Positions 39,005 to 52,234 of a stretch of DNA of 64,000 nucleotides are shown piece by piece; within the stretch, counting starts at the first letter, position 1; the number at the start of each line of letters is the position of its first letter. The position numbers were made by a program, and so were the translations under genes. Source of the DNA: Ursus arctos (lineage: Eukaryota; Chordata; Mammalia; Carnivora; Ursidae). The DNA lies in contig NW_026622797.1 of the NCBI RefSeq assembly GCF_023065955.2, forward strand, positions 56,355,689 through 56,419,688, given 5' to 3'. Under the pieces are notes generated by a model. It saw only the letters and a program-made list of their open reading frames with translations, was not told the origin of the DNA and searched no databases.

Positions 39005-40040
39005 CTGCTAGAAACCTAATTAATACCCCATCTATATGCCAATAACTCCCAAATTTATATCTCTTGCCAGGTACTTCCCTGAACTCTAGAGTCCTAAATT
39101 CATTTTCCTATTTGACAACTGTGTAGTAAAAAATTAACTTTGTCAAAGAGAGCTCTGGCCTTCACTATTGGCTCCTGGGAGGTAATCTCTAAGGCCTTGG
39201 AACATCCTGTCTGATCAAAGTGTCTGTTTATCTGAGAGACTTGGGCCACATAGGATAGTCTAACAATGTGATTTATGGTAGGGACTTTGGGTCATGAAGT
39301 ATCAGCTCAGCCTCTGGAGGGGCTAGAAACTATACATCAGCCAAGTGCATGTTCAGCCATGTTTACGTGATCAACCCCCAATAAAAACTCTGGACACCCA
39401 ATGCTCACATGAGCTTTCCTAGTCGGCATTATTCCATGCATAGTGTCACTCACTGTTGCCTGGAAAAGTTAGCTCTGTCCACAATTTGAGCTGTTGGGAG
39501 AAGACAACTGGAACCTCTGAGTGTGGACCTCTCCTGGACTCCACTCCATGTTCTTCTTCTCTTGGCTGATCTTAATCTGTACCCTTCTGTCATAAATCCT
39601 AACAGTGAGTATTACAGCTTTCAGTCATTCTGTGAGTTGTTCTAGTGAATTATCAAACTTGACGGTGATATTGGGGACATGAAATTTCAGTGTCAGAAAT
39701 GAGGGTGATCTTGGGGACTCCTGAATAATGCAACATCTCTACTTTGATGTATAGTAAATACTACCTAGCATTCCAAAATTGGCTTTTTATGTCCCCAGCC
39801 TCCAAAACTGCTCCCCACTCAGTTTTCCCCACATATTGGCAACTCTTATAATTCCACTTACTCAGGCCAAAAACCTTGGTGTCACCTTTGATCAGCTCTT
39901 GCTAGCATACCTCACATCCAGACTATTAGAAAATCCTTTTCTACCAACTCTTACTGCTTCTAACATACTCAATTGAGCTTTACGATCTCACAAATGGATT
40001 ACTGTAAAAGCCTCCTAACTAGCATTGCCCTTACACATTT
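39005..40040 (+). repeat. L2 copy split by an LTR
   Basis: Forward L2 with 'ccaataactcccaaattta' and 'cttccctgaactctagagtc' up to 39121. It resumes at 39731 with 'caacatctctactttgatg' and continues through 'ctcaggccaaaaaccttggt' and 'ggattactgtaaaagcctcc'. The two parts are consecutive in the L2 consensus as I recall it. Confidence 0.8.
39122..39730 (+). mobile_element. ERV LTR inserted in L2, antisense to GRIK2
   Basis: LTR-like block of about 600 bp that begins TGTAGTAAAA. It contains 'ccccaataaaaactctggac', 'cttggctgatcttaatctg' and a closing 'gtcagaaatgagggtgat' that resembles an LTR end or primer-binding region. No internal genes follow. The exact 3' border and the family are uncertain. 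Confidence 0.7.
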
Positions 40041-41709
40041 TTATGTCCATGTATATCTAGTAGCAATTCATAACCTGTTAGGCTTATTTCATAAGTCCAG
40101 TGAGTGCAGTTATTGGGAGCTTCTAAGATAGTAAGGTGGGGATAAAGACAGCAGGAACACGCAGAAGAGTTTTAGTACAGGCCTGGATATAATAAGAGCA
40201 GAAAGGTGGAATTATGCTTAGCGGCCACTGAAATATGGAGTCCTGAGGCTCAACTCAATTCCAAAGAATTGAGTCAATTCACAAGGAATTCTGAAGCATG
40301 AGACACATTATACAAGTGGCTTATGGTTTTCTAGGACAAGTGGAGGGAGACATTGTGCTTCCAGAAAACGAGTCCATCTAAACTTATTCCAATAACAATG
40401 CAGAGAGCACAACGCAGTCCTGCTGGGTAGGGTCTCCCAGAGCTCTTGAATTCAGAATGCGGGAAGCAATAGGGATAATGGGGACAAAGTAGAGAATGCC
40501 AGAACTCCTTCCATGTGCTTGAAGCTGGGTTCAAGCTGCAAGACTAGCTCCACATCACCTCACAAGGCTCCTACATGGTAAGAGCCTACCTCAGAAAATG
40601 GACTGAACTGAGGTATTACATGGAGTGTATCTACAATCCCTGGAAGGCAGAGGCTGCCAGCTGGGGATTACTACTCCTTAAGTCAATACCAAAATATGTT
40701 GTCCCCGTTCTTCCCTCACTGTTCTGAGAGAAAAGCAATTATGTCATTATTAGAAAGCAAACAGTGCTTTTGACCATGCCAAGGCTAAAACTCTTTGGCT
40801 GCTATAGCCTCGGGGTCTAAGTTCAATGTGTGCTAATTCTCTATTTAGAATACTTCCATTTGTGAGAAGCCAATAGAATAAATGTTGTGTTTGTATTTGC
40901 TTACTGTTATTACAACCTGCTCGCATCTGATTCATGAGAGGATAAGCACGTTAGTTTTAGTGACTGTTTTTCAGCCGAGGTAACTTAAGTGCTATGCATA
41001 CGAGGGGTGCCACAGTCACGGTAAGTGGCTTGTCCTAGGCTGACCCAGCCCCAGGTCCACCCCATCATCTCATTTCTCTTTGTCTTCTTCATGTAGCTGC
41101 TGAATGTGGGCCTATGCCTGGTGTAATGAGAGAGGGGAAGTAAAAAGCAGGACAGTTGAATAAGAAGGCAGTTGTATTTGTCAGAATTCTTTTGGTAATA
41201 CGTACAGACCTTATTCACATTGCACTGAACAAAAATGGAGCTCACTGCCTCCTATAACTGAAAGTAAACTCCAGGCATGCTTGAAGACAATAATTCGTTC
41301 TCTGTTGCTGTTCTCTCTTCCTCTGTGTTGCCTTTGTTACCCCCTCAACATTTTCCCACTTGATGGCACAGATGACCAATGGAATCTCACACATAACAAC
41401 AGGGATTTTTGCCCCAAATTCTGTCAAAATCCTAATAAGGACTCTCTCTGGCCCAGATTGGGATTATTTGGTGGGAGCGGAAAGGCTGAAGTTAGATGCA
41501 TTAGCAGGTTCTGAGAGAGAAAAGTGAGGCTTGCCTGAACCATACAGACTAAAAAGATTCCCTCAAAGAGATTCTGGACAAACATATAGATGTCCCCGAG
41601 AAATGCATCACAACAATGTTTTAGAAACTCTCTCAAAAGAAAGTACTTTGATTTATGAGCACAGTTTGGTTATATTTTGATTTCATGGTGGTTTACTATT
41701 AATTTCACT

Positions 41710-42240
41710 TTATTATTTGTCATCAAACTGGGGCCCTTTTAAGAGTCTAAGAGATAGAGACATTAAGTACATAGTAATTAGACCAGGAGAGCAAGCACAA
41801 CTCAGGAACATTCTAGGCAAACCGGGAGTTCTGTACAGTCCTCCTACTTCACAGCATTCTTTGTCCTTCATCATAGCTACTTCATCACCTGCTGTCTTGG
41901 CAGTGTTACTGACCCACCCCCAGTGGGACTGGCCCACCCCATTGTTCAATTCTGATGGCCACACTGCAGGCTCTTTGTCTTGAGACAGTCCTGCTCGGGT
42001 GCACACCTGTTTCTTTCTATCGCTCTACCCGCCCTCTCAGCTTGCGATAACCCAACTTCCACCCTCCAGACGGGCCGATTAGCCAGCCTGCTGTCGTTTA
42101 ATCCCCACTTGTGTCCAGGTCAGTGCAGTTATGAAGCTGCAAATGATCCTTCAGAGCTCTGATTTTTGGCTCTGTCCCAGGATGCTGCTCTTCCCCGGTT
42201 TATCCTGCCACTTAATACATCGAATATGATTTAAAGTTGA
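41710..42240. other. Unassigned GC-richer segment with CpGs
   Basis: Contains several intact CpGs ('ttgcgataacccaacttcc', 'agacgggccgattagccag') in otherwise CpG-poor intron. Short ORFs occur on both strands (to 97 codons) with no protein features. It may be part of an unrecognised LTR or a regulatory segment. Confidence 0.25.
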
Positions 42241-44039
42241 TGCTGATGAAACAGCATAAGAAGTTGTATGTGGTGGGCCCATGACTAACAATAAAGACCA
42301 GAACTACTATGTGCTGGTGGGGATGCTAAGTAAAATGTGACCCTTCAGGAGCTCAGATTTTATTTTATATTTTTGTCCCAGAGAAGAATACCATTAACCG
42401 AATGCCTTCAGCAATTAAGTTCATTGAGCATATATGAATGGTTGAAAGATGTGACTATATCAGAAATACATGGCAGCACATAACATGTGCTTTGAATTGG
42501 GAATGAAGAATTAAAATATAAAATATATAGGTAGATGTTTGCCAACTATGAGATTATAGCATAGTGGGGAGATAGGCATGCAAATCGTTTTTCTACAATG
42601 AATTCTATGTAATAGTGTGAGTGTCTCTAAAGTTGCAATGGACACGGTAGGGATAGAATACCTAAGGAGAGGTAACCATTTGGTAGGGGAAAAACATGGA
42701 TGCATGGAAAATAGAGGAAAGTGCATGTAAAAGTGCATAATGATATGAGAGCAGGGAAGTTCCAAAATCTTGTGAGCTGTTTGGTTGGTACTGCTGGAAA
42801 ATCAAGTATGAGCTGTGATATGGTGGGAGGTGAGGCTGGACCAGCAGCAGGCAAGAGCTGGTTATGAAGGGCATCTCCTTGGATTATACTTTGTAAGTGA
42901 AGGAACTTCATAGTTGCAAGTACTTAAAGAATTCAGGCTGGTTTATGCAGACAGAGAGAACTGATTAGAAAAATTCAGATAGTTTCATGAAACCCCAGTG
43001 TGGGAATTCAGTCATTCCTTAAAGACCAGAAACAAGTAGGAACAAGGCTATAAAGATATCACCATCTTTCACTTGTTCTTTTTTGTGTGCTGGCGTCATT
43101 CTTATCTTCCTAATGAGACCAATTTTCTCTGCTTCACAGTTCAAATAGGAGACATGGCCATCTTTCAAATTCACTCCTGAATTTACTTGTTATAGGTCCA
43201 GCAGCTGGCAGAGACCAACTCATATCTCTTGGTTCCAATTCCACATTCCTGGATAGGGAATCCAATTGGCCCAGCTATGTTAACTCTTGGTCTACTCAAC
43301 TGTAACCACAGACAGACTTACCTTAAGCTATGAACATCAGCCTGGGCCCCACCTCTGAGGGTGAGGAAGCTAGGGGATTTAGGGAGTTAGACGTGCTTCC
43401 CTTGTCCACTGTGGCATCAATAAGGAAATTAAGGCAAGTGAGATGAACAAATTTTCCTGTTAAAAGGTCACTCTGGTGGTATTTCTGAGGATGGATTTGT
43501 GGGTAGTATACTAGGGGACATTGACAGTCAACGATATTAATGAAAAGGAGGTTGTCTTGTGTTTTAGCCTCTATCAGCATAAGTGAGAGAATAGCAGGAG
43601 GCATTTCCTCTACACTCTGCTTCATCCTTGGTTTGACCAATGTCCCACCACATGTCTGCATGTATTCCCTATTATTTATTTCTCTGAAAACAGATTTTGT
43701 ATAAAGAAGAATTGTCACTGAATTTAACTACATCCTTAAGTGAGGCAATGTGTATTGATTTTTTGAATTTTGACTTCAGCTCAAAAGACTTTTAGGTTGC
43801 TCTGAAACACATGCCACACGGCTAAAATATTAGACTTACATTAATCAAGATCATGAGATGATGTGTAACACTAGAAATTCAATCTACTAATTTATAATGA
43901 GGAATATATCTGTCACAAGCATGGCAATATTTGAATTTCATGACCACATTCTCAAGTTACATCAGAAACCATATCATAATCTGAAGATTACTTAATATTA
44001 TTTTGGCATCAGCCCAATGAATGTAATAACCATTTGTTG

Positions 44040-44220
44040 TGGGTTTGTGTTTTATCCGTAAGAACTCTGTGAAGAGGTGCTCTTGTCAGCCCCAATTTGC
44101 AGATGATGTGAAGACACTGATATCTGGGTTATTATGTTCAAAGTCCCATGGCTAGAAAGTCACAAAGCCACATTCAAACCCTGGGAATCTTTCTCTAAAT
44201 CCAGTACTCAGTCTTTGCAT
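44040..44220 (-). repeat. MIR remnant
   Basis: Reads 'cagccccaatttgcagatga', 'aagtcccatggctagaaag' and 'cattcaaaccctgggaatc', a clear reverse-complement MIR order. Confidence 0.8.
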
Positions 44221-44380
44221 CCCAAATGCAATAACTTTGGTCTTACTGGTAGTCTATCAGCTAAGAATCAATTTTTCATTAACAATTTTTAGATGTGTCA
44301 TCTGTGTTTTCCTGTGTAAATCTCTGTTTTTAAGAAATTCAAATATCCAACCAATTCTCTTTCTGATGAACATATTCTTT

Positions 44381-44412
44381 GTTGTTTTTGTTGTTGTTAT
44401 TGTTGTTGTTAT
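44381..44412. repeat. TTG-rich simple repeat
   Basis: About ten imperfect TTG units, ending at TTATATTGG. Confidence 0.85.
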
Positions 44413-45299
44413 ATTGGTACCTTCAGACAAGATATAACCACATCGTGCTTAGCTGGAAAATATTCTTTTTAGGTGGTTTTGCAACTTTTCATTCTTATTC
44501 ATTATGTTTTGATTTCACTATTTTAACTCTCAGAGGGTGACTTAATTTCCAGGTGTTTCCAGAGTACTTTACTCCAACCTCCAACGGTGACAATGGCACC
44601 TATAAAGTCCATTGAATTGTGCTGTAGGTTATATTACACACGTTCATTATGAGTTTGGGAAGTAAAATTACTCTGTTTGCTATCTATTTGTATACAAACA
44701 TAAATTCTGTCACTGCATTTAAGCATAAATCTTACTTCTAAATTTCTATTCTAAAATATTTTTAGAGATTAAACATATATATGTATGTATCTTCTATATA
44801 TCTTGCACATTTTCCTTTTTTGCTTCTGACTATCAGTTTCCATTTCTATGGCTTTTAAAGCCCTTCTCACTTTCCTATAAGTCAACTAAGAATATTTCAG
44901 TTTTAGTAAGAGGAAGGAGGAATCCTTCTCTACTAAATCTTTCTCAAGAAATAAGCTTATGCATTCCATGGTCTCTCTCACAACTAATATTAAACAATAG
45001 TCCTTAATTATCATTCCATGTGAAACTCCTGAATATAGGGTCTAGTTGGCAACCCTCTACCTCCTCCCACAATGGATTGTTCCTTGCTACTCTTGCTTAT
45101 CAGTCCAGTGCAATCTTGCCACCTCCACTAAATAGTCCCTTAATTGTATATCCATGATCCCTTAAGATTCATTCTAAATTCTTTCATAAAAAAGAAAGTA
45201 AAAACAAGCTGTTCATTATTTTTATTCTTTTGCAACCCAGAGGATTTTTGATAATGCTATTTGATAATATTTAGATTACTTACTCCACACAAAATTTTG

Positions 45300-45425
45300 T
45301 CTTACTAATTCTTCACAAAACTTCTAAGAGGTAGTTTTTCCTCCTTATATAGGAAAAAGAGGCACAGGAATTGGAGCTAATTGAAAATGGCTTAAATCTA
45401 ATAAGGAGCAGAATTAGAATTTATT
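45300..45425 (-). repeat. MIR remnant
   Basis: Reads 'ttcacaaaacttctaagagg', 'aagaggcacaggaattgg' and 'aggagcagaattagaat'. Confidence 0.6.
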
Positions 45426-46839
45426 CTCATTGGTACACCTATGTTTTGCTTATGAGCAATTATTCTTAAGAGAAAGGTAGTTAAATGAGCTCAATTGATT
45501 GGTCTGTCCTATTTATTTTTGCCAAACTTTTATACAGATAATGATTTGCCTTAAGAATATTTATCTACTTACATGATACGTAGAATAAATTGCTACAAAA
45601 AATTCCTATGCCACCAGAAATCTATGTATCAGACTTTTGGGCAGAACACAGACTCTGCAGTCCACATGCTCAAACCTAGAAGGCTCTTAATGGTTTTGCT
45701 ATATGAAAATGCATTTGGACCTTCTTGGACAATTGAAGGAAATATATGAACTTGAGACTTAGGGAAAGGAATGGGCATGAAATAAATACCTTAAAGTCAG
45801 AGGCACTCTGGAAACTGTTAGCTTTTCATTAGAACTAGGAGTCAAAACCACTGATTTATCATCCTTAGCTATTGTTTTTATAGTATATAAAGGTCAAAGT
45901 TAGTAACAGTAGGACATTCAATCCCTATACATGTCCCACGTGCAATTTCAACTTCTGAATAAAATTGAATAATACAATAAAAATATGACATTGTCAAGGA
46001 AGGACTGAGAGTAGTCCGCGCAAGGTGAAGAGTAGAAATGAGAAAGATTTCAGAGAAGAGGTAAATAGAGAAGTGGGTTGGGTGTGGAGAACGGTTCAGA
46101 AGGCAGAAGAAATGGCAGACACGTTGTAAGTCATGTGGCATAGAAGCTTGAGTGAATCCATAACCAGGCCTCATCCATGAGACATATTGACACCTTGGGT
46201 GGGTGGAAAGGAAGTGAAGTGTGAGTTGGAGCTAGCATGGCTGAGGTAATGCAGTAGGAAGACCTCACTTCCTCCCAAATTGAAACCTAAATCCAAATCA
46301 TAAACTTTGCTTTGATGTGGGCTGGTGTTGATCTTACATGCATCACAGAGTTGAGTGAGAAATAAGGGTGAGAAGAGTCCAGTAGCAGTGGGCAGTATAT
46401 AATTTCACCCTCCTAGCCGTTCATGTAGTAGAGCTCCTAGGCCAGCTACCCAACCTGTGGAAAGGCTCTTTGAGCTAGGGATGTAGAAGTAGACGTCAGA
46501 GAGAATAAAGCTTGAGGTTAGTACCCTAGTCAAATCAGTTGTAATTCAGAAGCAACCAGTCCTTAATTCCAGCAGAAGGTTGGCAAAAAATGTAAAACAT
46601 AACAAAATAAACAAACAAACACCAAGATCCCAGTTGTAACTTAGTATAGTTGTAGTTGCCAGAGAGTCACCGTAAGATACAAAGACCTTGATTTACTTAT
46701 TTATTTTTAAAAACCAAAAAAACCAACAACAAAAAACAAAGATCTTGATTTAAAACAGGAGATGAACTCTAAACCCAACTTGTATGAGGTCAAAGCTTAT
46801 GTTAAGCTACTAGGCTTGCTATTCACAAATTTTAATATT

Positions 46840-47270
46840 AGATGTTTATTTGATTTATGATAAGCATTTATGAAGCAGCTGCTATGTAACAGACCTTATC
46901 CTAAGTGCACAGACTACCATGAACTGAGGACCATTGAGACCTCACAGTTTAATGGGGGAGAGGGACAACACACCATCAGTTACAACGCACTATGGTAAGT
47001 ACTGCCAAGGGGGGAATGGAGAGGCAGGGACAGTTTTCTAGTAGAAAGATGTTTTAAATGAAATTCTAAAGAACCATGAGTTAAACAGGCAAAGAGGAGG
47101 GCGTGACTCTTGGAGAAGAAGAAAAATATTTTAGGCAGAGGGAATTTAATGCACAAAGGTATTGATAACAGCATGGTGAGTCTGGGGAACGTCAAATAGT
47201 CCAGTTTGCCTGGCACTGAACAAGGAGGAAACAGGGTAGTGAGAGATGAGGAGGGAAAGGCAAGCGGAGG
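46840..47270 (-). repeat. L2 remnant
   Basis: Reverse-complement L2: 'gaagcagctgctatgtaaca', 'gcactatggtaagtactg', 'aggcagagggaatttaatgc' and 'acaaaggtattgataacag' in the standard order. Confidence 0.75.
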
Positions 47271-47839
47271 CTGTGCTCCTAGGTAGGCTAGGATGACAGC
47301 TCAGAAAATCAGAACCAGGTATGTAAGTAAATTAGGAGTCAGGGGTATATGTTCCCAGGCGAAACTTTGAAGAATGAAGCAGGTATAATGTTCTGAGTGG
47401 GTAATTTGGTATAAAATAAATGAGAGCTGCCTGGGGCAAGCAATGATGACAGAGGTTTGGTAGAGGGAGTCAGTTCCATAACCTCAATGTGGTGTCCTTC
47501 CACGGGCAGGCTCTGCTTTCACTCTTTAAATCAGTTTCAGGCAACATTCAGCACATTTTGACATTTTCCAAAAGAAAATCTACAAGTGAAGATTCTACTG
47601 AAAAGTTAGTGGCAGAGATAAGAGAGAAGATTATATCAGGAGACATACCCAAGTCTCTCTTCTTGGTTATGTGACACTTAATCTTCCAAAGCATGTAAGG
47701 CTTTTCGCTGCATATGTAGTCTAAGTCTCTCTCTCTTTCCTGTGGCAAATATGAACTCCACCTTACCTCTCTCAGTCTTAAGAAACAGCTGACAGAGAAG
47801 CCCTGGAGGTCCATCCACCAAGTGGGCTTATTAGAGCAA

Positions 47840-48835
47840 TCACAAATTGGGTCTCTCCTTCAAGGAGACTGCTATGCTACTTGCTGTGAAAAATCGCATT
47901 TCCTTCATAGTATTAGAATTGGCCACAATACTTTCAGTTCTGCACTATCAAGTCTTTCTTCTCTACTGGCTTATTTTCTTTAGAATACAAGCATCCTATT
48001 ATTTAATTTTAAATAAATTTTCTCTTGACACTAATTTCCCCACCAGCTATCCCCTCATCCCTCTGTTTTCTTTTGTAAGAAAGTTCTAGAAAGAGTTACC
48101 TATATTCACAGTCTCTGATTCCTCACCTCCCATTCTCACTTAAGCTCTCTCTAGTCAGGATTTTGGCCTCACCACTCACTCCCCTGAAACTGCTCAACAT
48201 CACCAATGACTCGCAGGATGCTAAATTCCAGGGTCAAGTTTCAGCTTTCATTTCACTTGACATATCAGCAATACAGCTCCCTGCTTCCTTGATAGGATTT
48301 CTTCACTGATTTCCGGGATACCCCATACTCTTGTTTTTCACTTTCTCTTACAGCCATCTCATCTCCCAGTCTTCTTTTAACTATTTACACTCATTCCTAT
48401 GGTGATCTCACCTAATTTCATGGTTTTAATACTACTCTCAAATGAATATTTCAGCCCAGACTCTACTGGATCTTCAGACTTCTATATGCAACTGCTTATT
48501 CCATCATACCTGTATTTGAGTGTTAATAGACACCCAAAACTTAACATCTCCAAAGCTGTACATTCTATTCCATTCCCAGTTCCCGGTTTTGGCAACTCCA
48601 TCATTCAGGTTCCACCTCAGAATATTTTCTTTGCTTGTAAATGCTCCTGCCTTGCTCTCTCATCTACTTTGACCACCCTATTCTCTGTCTTCTTCCACTA
48701 GAATATAAACTCCATGGAGGCAGGGCTTTTCGTCATTATTTCTTGGATGCATCTCAAATGATTAGAGCACATCTAGCACATGATAGATGTTCCAAAGCAT
48801 TTGTTGAATGGATGAATGAATTACATGAGCTTTAA
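47840..48835 (+). repeat. Long L2 copy with intact 3' end
   Basis: Forward L2 of about 1 kb: 'tatggtgatctcacctaatt', 'aacttaacatctccaaagc', 'tagaatataaactccatgg' and an end 'gttgaatggatgaatgaa'. The 100-codon ORF at 48399 is inside it and is not a gene. Confidence 0.8.
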
Positions 48836-49439
48836 TCCCAAGGAGCTTGCAGTCCATTTGGCAAAATAAATGATATGTTGAAGAAAAGAATGTTTGCCAG
48901 GCAGAATGTGCCAATGATAAGTGAGTAGAATAGACCCAAAGTGCTAAGACATTGTTTTTTCTAAGGATTCAGAAGATTGGGCTCAATTTGAATAATTCAT
49001 TCTGGCGGAAAATTGATCATAATCTAGGGAAGTGAGGACGGGAGTAAAACATTTTAGATGAGAGCAATTTAGGGCCTCAATGCCATTGCATTTCTGAATT
49101 TAAAAGGAAGCTATTTGTTGCCAAAAAAAAAAAAAAATATACAAAAAGAGTTTGTTCCAACTGGAGGTCTCTCTCTTCTTTGTCTACAAAACTGCAAAAC
49201 AATACCCCACTAATGGGTCTTTTGGTTAATGCATATGCAGTGGTTGTTACTAGGTGCTGGGGGTGGGTGCACAGAAGGGAAGGAAAAAACCAGTCTGTAA
49301 TCCCCATTTCAAATCAGATTTTTTTTTCAAGTCAGTTAACTGCAAAATAAAAAGGAGAGGGAATTAAATAGTTACTTAGAAACAAAAGAAAAAATGTAAG
49401 TGGGCCAAGGGAAAAGCTTTTAGCAAATGTGAAAAAAAA

Positions 49440-49760
49440 AATCATGCTGGCACTGATGATGGGCCACTTAGGAGTGATTATTTCTAATGGAGCAAAGAGG
49501 GGCAGTGGGTGCTTTGAGGTGCAGGCTAGAGTCTCCTCAAAGAGACCCTGGGCTTCCTGACTGTCATTCTCTCCTGGGGCTAGGGCTGACTTTCTGTCAG
49601 TGCATCCCTATGCCTGCATCAGCTGTTCCTAGGCACAGCCAATTATGAAATGAAACCATTTGGGGTACAGCTTTTCTTTGTTCACTGAGTATTTTTTCAG
49701 GGGCAGTTGAGGGCTAAACTGAAATGAAAGCAGATAAAATTTATCTTTGCCTCAAGACTC
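49440..49760. other. Non-repeat segment, possible regulatory element
   Basis: Single-copy-looking sequence of balanced composition with a homeodomain-like CCAATTATGAAATGAAACC stretch. No repeat or coding match recognised. Confidence 0.2.
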
Positions 49761-50749
49761 CCCTCTTGTCCTTCCTTTCTCATCCGTGATCCCTCTAATG
49801 CTTCAGGAACCAAGTGGACTGCAGACTTTTCCCTCTCCTAGCCAAAGAGAGGAAGATATGTTTCTGATCATTTAGACTGACATCTTTACTAATTGGTTTC
49901 TAATCTTTCCTCTCTTGGGGATTATTAGTGTTTTAAACCTTTGCTCTTCAGTTGTGAGATCTAAAAAAATTCTGCCTACTCTGGAAGGTTAAACAAAATT
50001 TAAGCATCTCAATTAATTCTAAGAATGGAGTCCAACCTGCTTTCCGGTTGTTTTGGTCAAAGGAAATGGTAATTTGTCTGGATCTCCCAAGAAGGCCTGT
50101 CGTGAAGAATTTGTCAAGGAGCACTGAATCAGTTTTAACTGCATGATACATCCCTGGAAGATCTAGGGATGCAGAAAGGTTCTCCTGGCCTTCACTGCTC
50201 TCATCTGCAGCCCTAAGGTGTGGTCTCTGCTCAGACTTGCTACAGAGGACCCCGTGCACCTTCTTCCTCCTCATATTATATAACCTCCTTTTCTTCCCTT
50301 CCTCAGCCACCCGGTATCAGCCATCAACAATCCTGGGCTCATACTCTGGGCTTTCTCCCTCAACTCTTGGCTGATACCTGGTCAGCCAAGATTTCCTTGA
50401 CTCTACCCTGAAGTGTGGTGATCCTGCTGGTACCTTGGCCATTTTGTAAACTCATTTGCCCATTTGCTATAAATCTTAAGTCTCCAAGTTTATTATAGGG
50501 AGGATGTCCAGAGTAGTTTAGAAAGAAGACACAGTTCTAATAATTTATGAAAATACAGGTAGAAGCTCAGGTGTGGCTTGTACTTATATGTGGGCTAGAA
50601 TGATCTCTGAAAGTCAGGGCTGATTATCAGCTAGTAAACAAACATCTTTTGGTTGTATCAGCTGTTGGTGGATGCCTATGAGGAAATTGGTTGTGAAGTA
50701 TTTTTAATATTACCCCAACCTACTGTGGCCCAGAGGCAAAGTTGTAGAA

Positions 50750-50940
50750 AGGGAAAAGCATGGACTTAAGATTCAGCCAGACACGGTACTAATGAAATGT
50801 GTGACTTTGGCCAAGTTACAGAAATTCCTTACTTCTTCTATGTTCTCTATGGTTTTTCTGCGCCTCCTGCAAGGATTAAATAACATGACAGGAATAACAA
50901 ATATATATCACAGTTTCTGGAGCTATTATTATTTTGCTTA
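50750..50940 (+). repeat. MIR remnant
   Basis: Contains 'gcatggacttaagattcagc', 'gtgactttggccaagttac' and 'ggattaaataacatgac' in forward MIR order. Confidence 0.85.
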
Positions 50941-51246
50941 TTTATTTGTTTGTTTGTTTTTATTCCAGAACCTGAACACTCTCCTTGCAGGAAAGTAAGA
51001 GGGGGAAGTAGTTAGAAAAGAGCTTCTCGAAAGAGAGAGGTTCTGGCAATTACTCAGAATGTGTAGTCCCTTTAGCTCCTATAATTTTAAAGCATAATTA
51101 CTATTATCTCAAACAGTAAATACATAAACTCACAGGCTGATAAACAACCCTTACGGCTTTGAACTTAAGCCTTAGTTTATCATGTGAATCTCCGCATTGA
51201 GGACATCAAATAGCAATGGTACACAGTATCCTGACTAATAACTTAA

Positions 51247-51268
51247 ACACACACACACACACACACAT
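51247..51268. repeat. Short CA repeat
   Basis: Eleven CA units. Confidence 0.95.
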
Positions 51269-51439
51269 TTTTATATGTACCTACCAGGGAAATCTAGATA
51301 ACTCGGTGAAAGTATCTCTATACAGATATGAGGTAATAAGGCCTGGAATCTGTGGTTTCTGATGATCTAATAGAGTATCAGAGTAAATCTTTAATCTGGA
51401 TGAACAGTTTATGTGATCTTTGGTCTAATTCAAATCTCA

Positions 51440-51530
51440 ATTATGTTCTTCATTTTCGTACCTCCAGAACCTGGAACAGTGTCAGGCATTTAGTAGGTGA
51501 CTAAAAATTACTCATGTGACCAATGAATAG
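51440..51530 (+). repeat. L2 3' fragment
   Basis: Short forward segment with 'cctccagaacctggaacag' and 'tcaggcatttagtaggtga', decayed at the tail. Confidence 0.55.
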
Positions 51531-51696
51531 AGATATGGCTGCCCAATCCCAATTATACCGAGCCTATGTATATTAATTTATAAGCTACAGATAGACTTCT
51601 AAGTCCTTCTTATCTAAAGTTATAGTGTATCTTTATTGTAAATCTGCAATGTAGTTAACAAAAAACAATGCCTAGGAACATACTAGGAGAAGCCAG

Positions 51697-51910
51697 TGGG
51701 TCTTCATCAGGGGTAATATTGCCTCCAGGGGACATCTGGCAATATTGAGAAATATTTTGATTGTCTGAACTAGGAGTGGGGAATGCTACTGGCACTTAGT
51801 GAGTAGAGGCCAGGGATGCTGCCAAACATCCTACAATGTACAGGACAGCTCCCCATAGGAAAGAATTATCTGGTCCCAATGTCAATAGTATCAAGGACGA
51901 AAAACTCTGA
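51697..51910 (+). repeat. MER20-like hAT element
   Basis: Nearly complete element with 'caggggacatctggcaatat', 'gtagaggccagggatgctgc', 'ccaaacatcctacaatgta' and 'aaagaattatctggtccca', matching MER20 order and length (about 215 bp). Confidence 0.85.
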
Positions 51911-52027
51911 CCTAAGCAATGGATATTTGAGACCGGCACTTAGCGCACATCACTGTTACATGTAATTCTGCTTTCTTCCTCCCATGCCAAATCCTTTTTG
52001 TACTCATCCATAAGATGTGTATTCCAG

Positions 52028-52234
52028 GGGCGCCTGGGTGGCACAACGGTTGGGCGTCTGCCTTCGGCTCAGGGCGTGATCCTGGCGTTATGGGATCGAG
52101 CCCCACATCAGGCTCTTCCACTATGAGCCTGCTTCTTCCTCTCCCACTCCCCCTGCTTGTGTTCCCTCTCTTGCTGGCTGTCTCTATCTCTGTCGAATAA
52201 ATAAATAAAATTTTTTTAAAAAAATTTTAAAAAA
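52028..52234 (+). mobile_element. Young carnivore SINE (bear-like subfamily)
   Basis: Complete forward copy: GGGCGCCTGGGTGGCACAAC, 'ggctcagggcgtgatcctgg', 'gggatcgagccccacatca', a C/T-rich 'cttcctctcccactcccc', a GTCGAATAAATAAATAAAA tail and T/A-rich end. A perfect 16-bp target duplication AAGATGTGTATTCCAG occurs at 52012-52027 and 52235-52250. It is the best preserved copy in the window, and its internal sequence is my main clue to Ursidae. It is antisense to GRIK2. Confidence 0.97.

Noticed and set aside
43323..43718. 131-codon minus-strand open frame
   Set aside because: The translation shows no family I recognise and no flanking splice sites fitting GRIK2. Intron between exons of one gene is the simpler reading.
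48399..48701. 100-codon plus-strand frame
   Set aside because: Lies fully within a forward L2 copy.
49948..50310. 120-codon minus-strand frame, in the same strand as GRIK2
   Set aside because: Considered as an alternative exon. The reading does not match any part of GluK2, and no supporting splice sites or known isoform could be tied to it.
52015..52200. Short plus-strand ORF
   Set aside because: Translation of the young SINE at 52028-52234.
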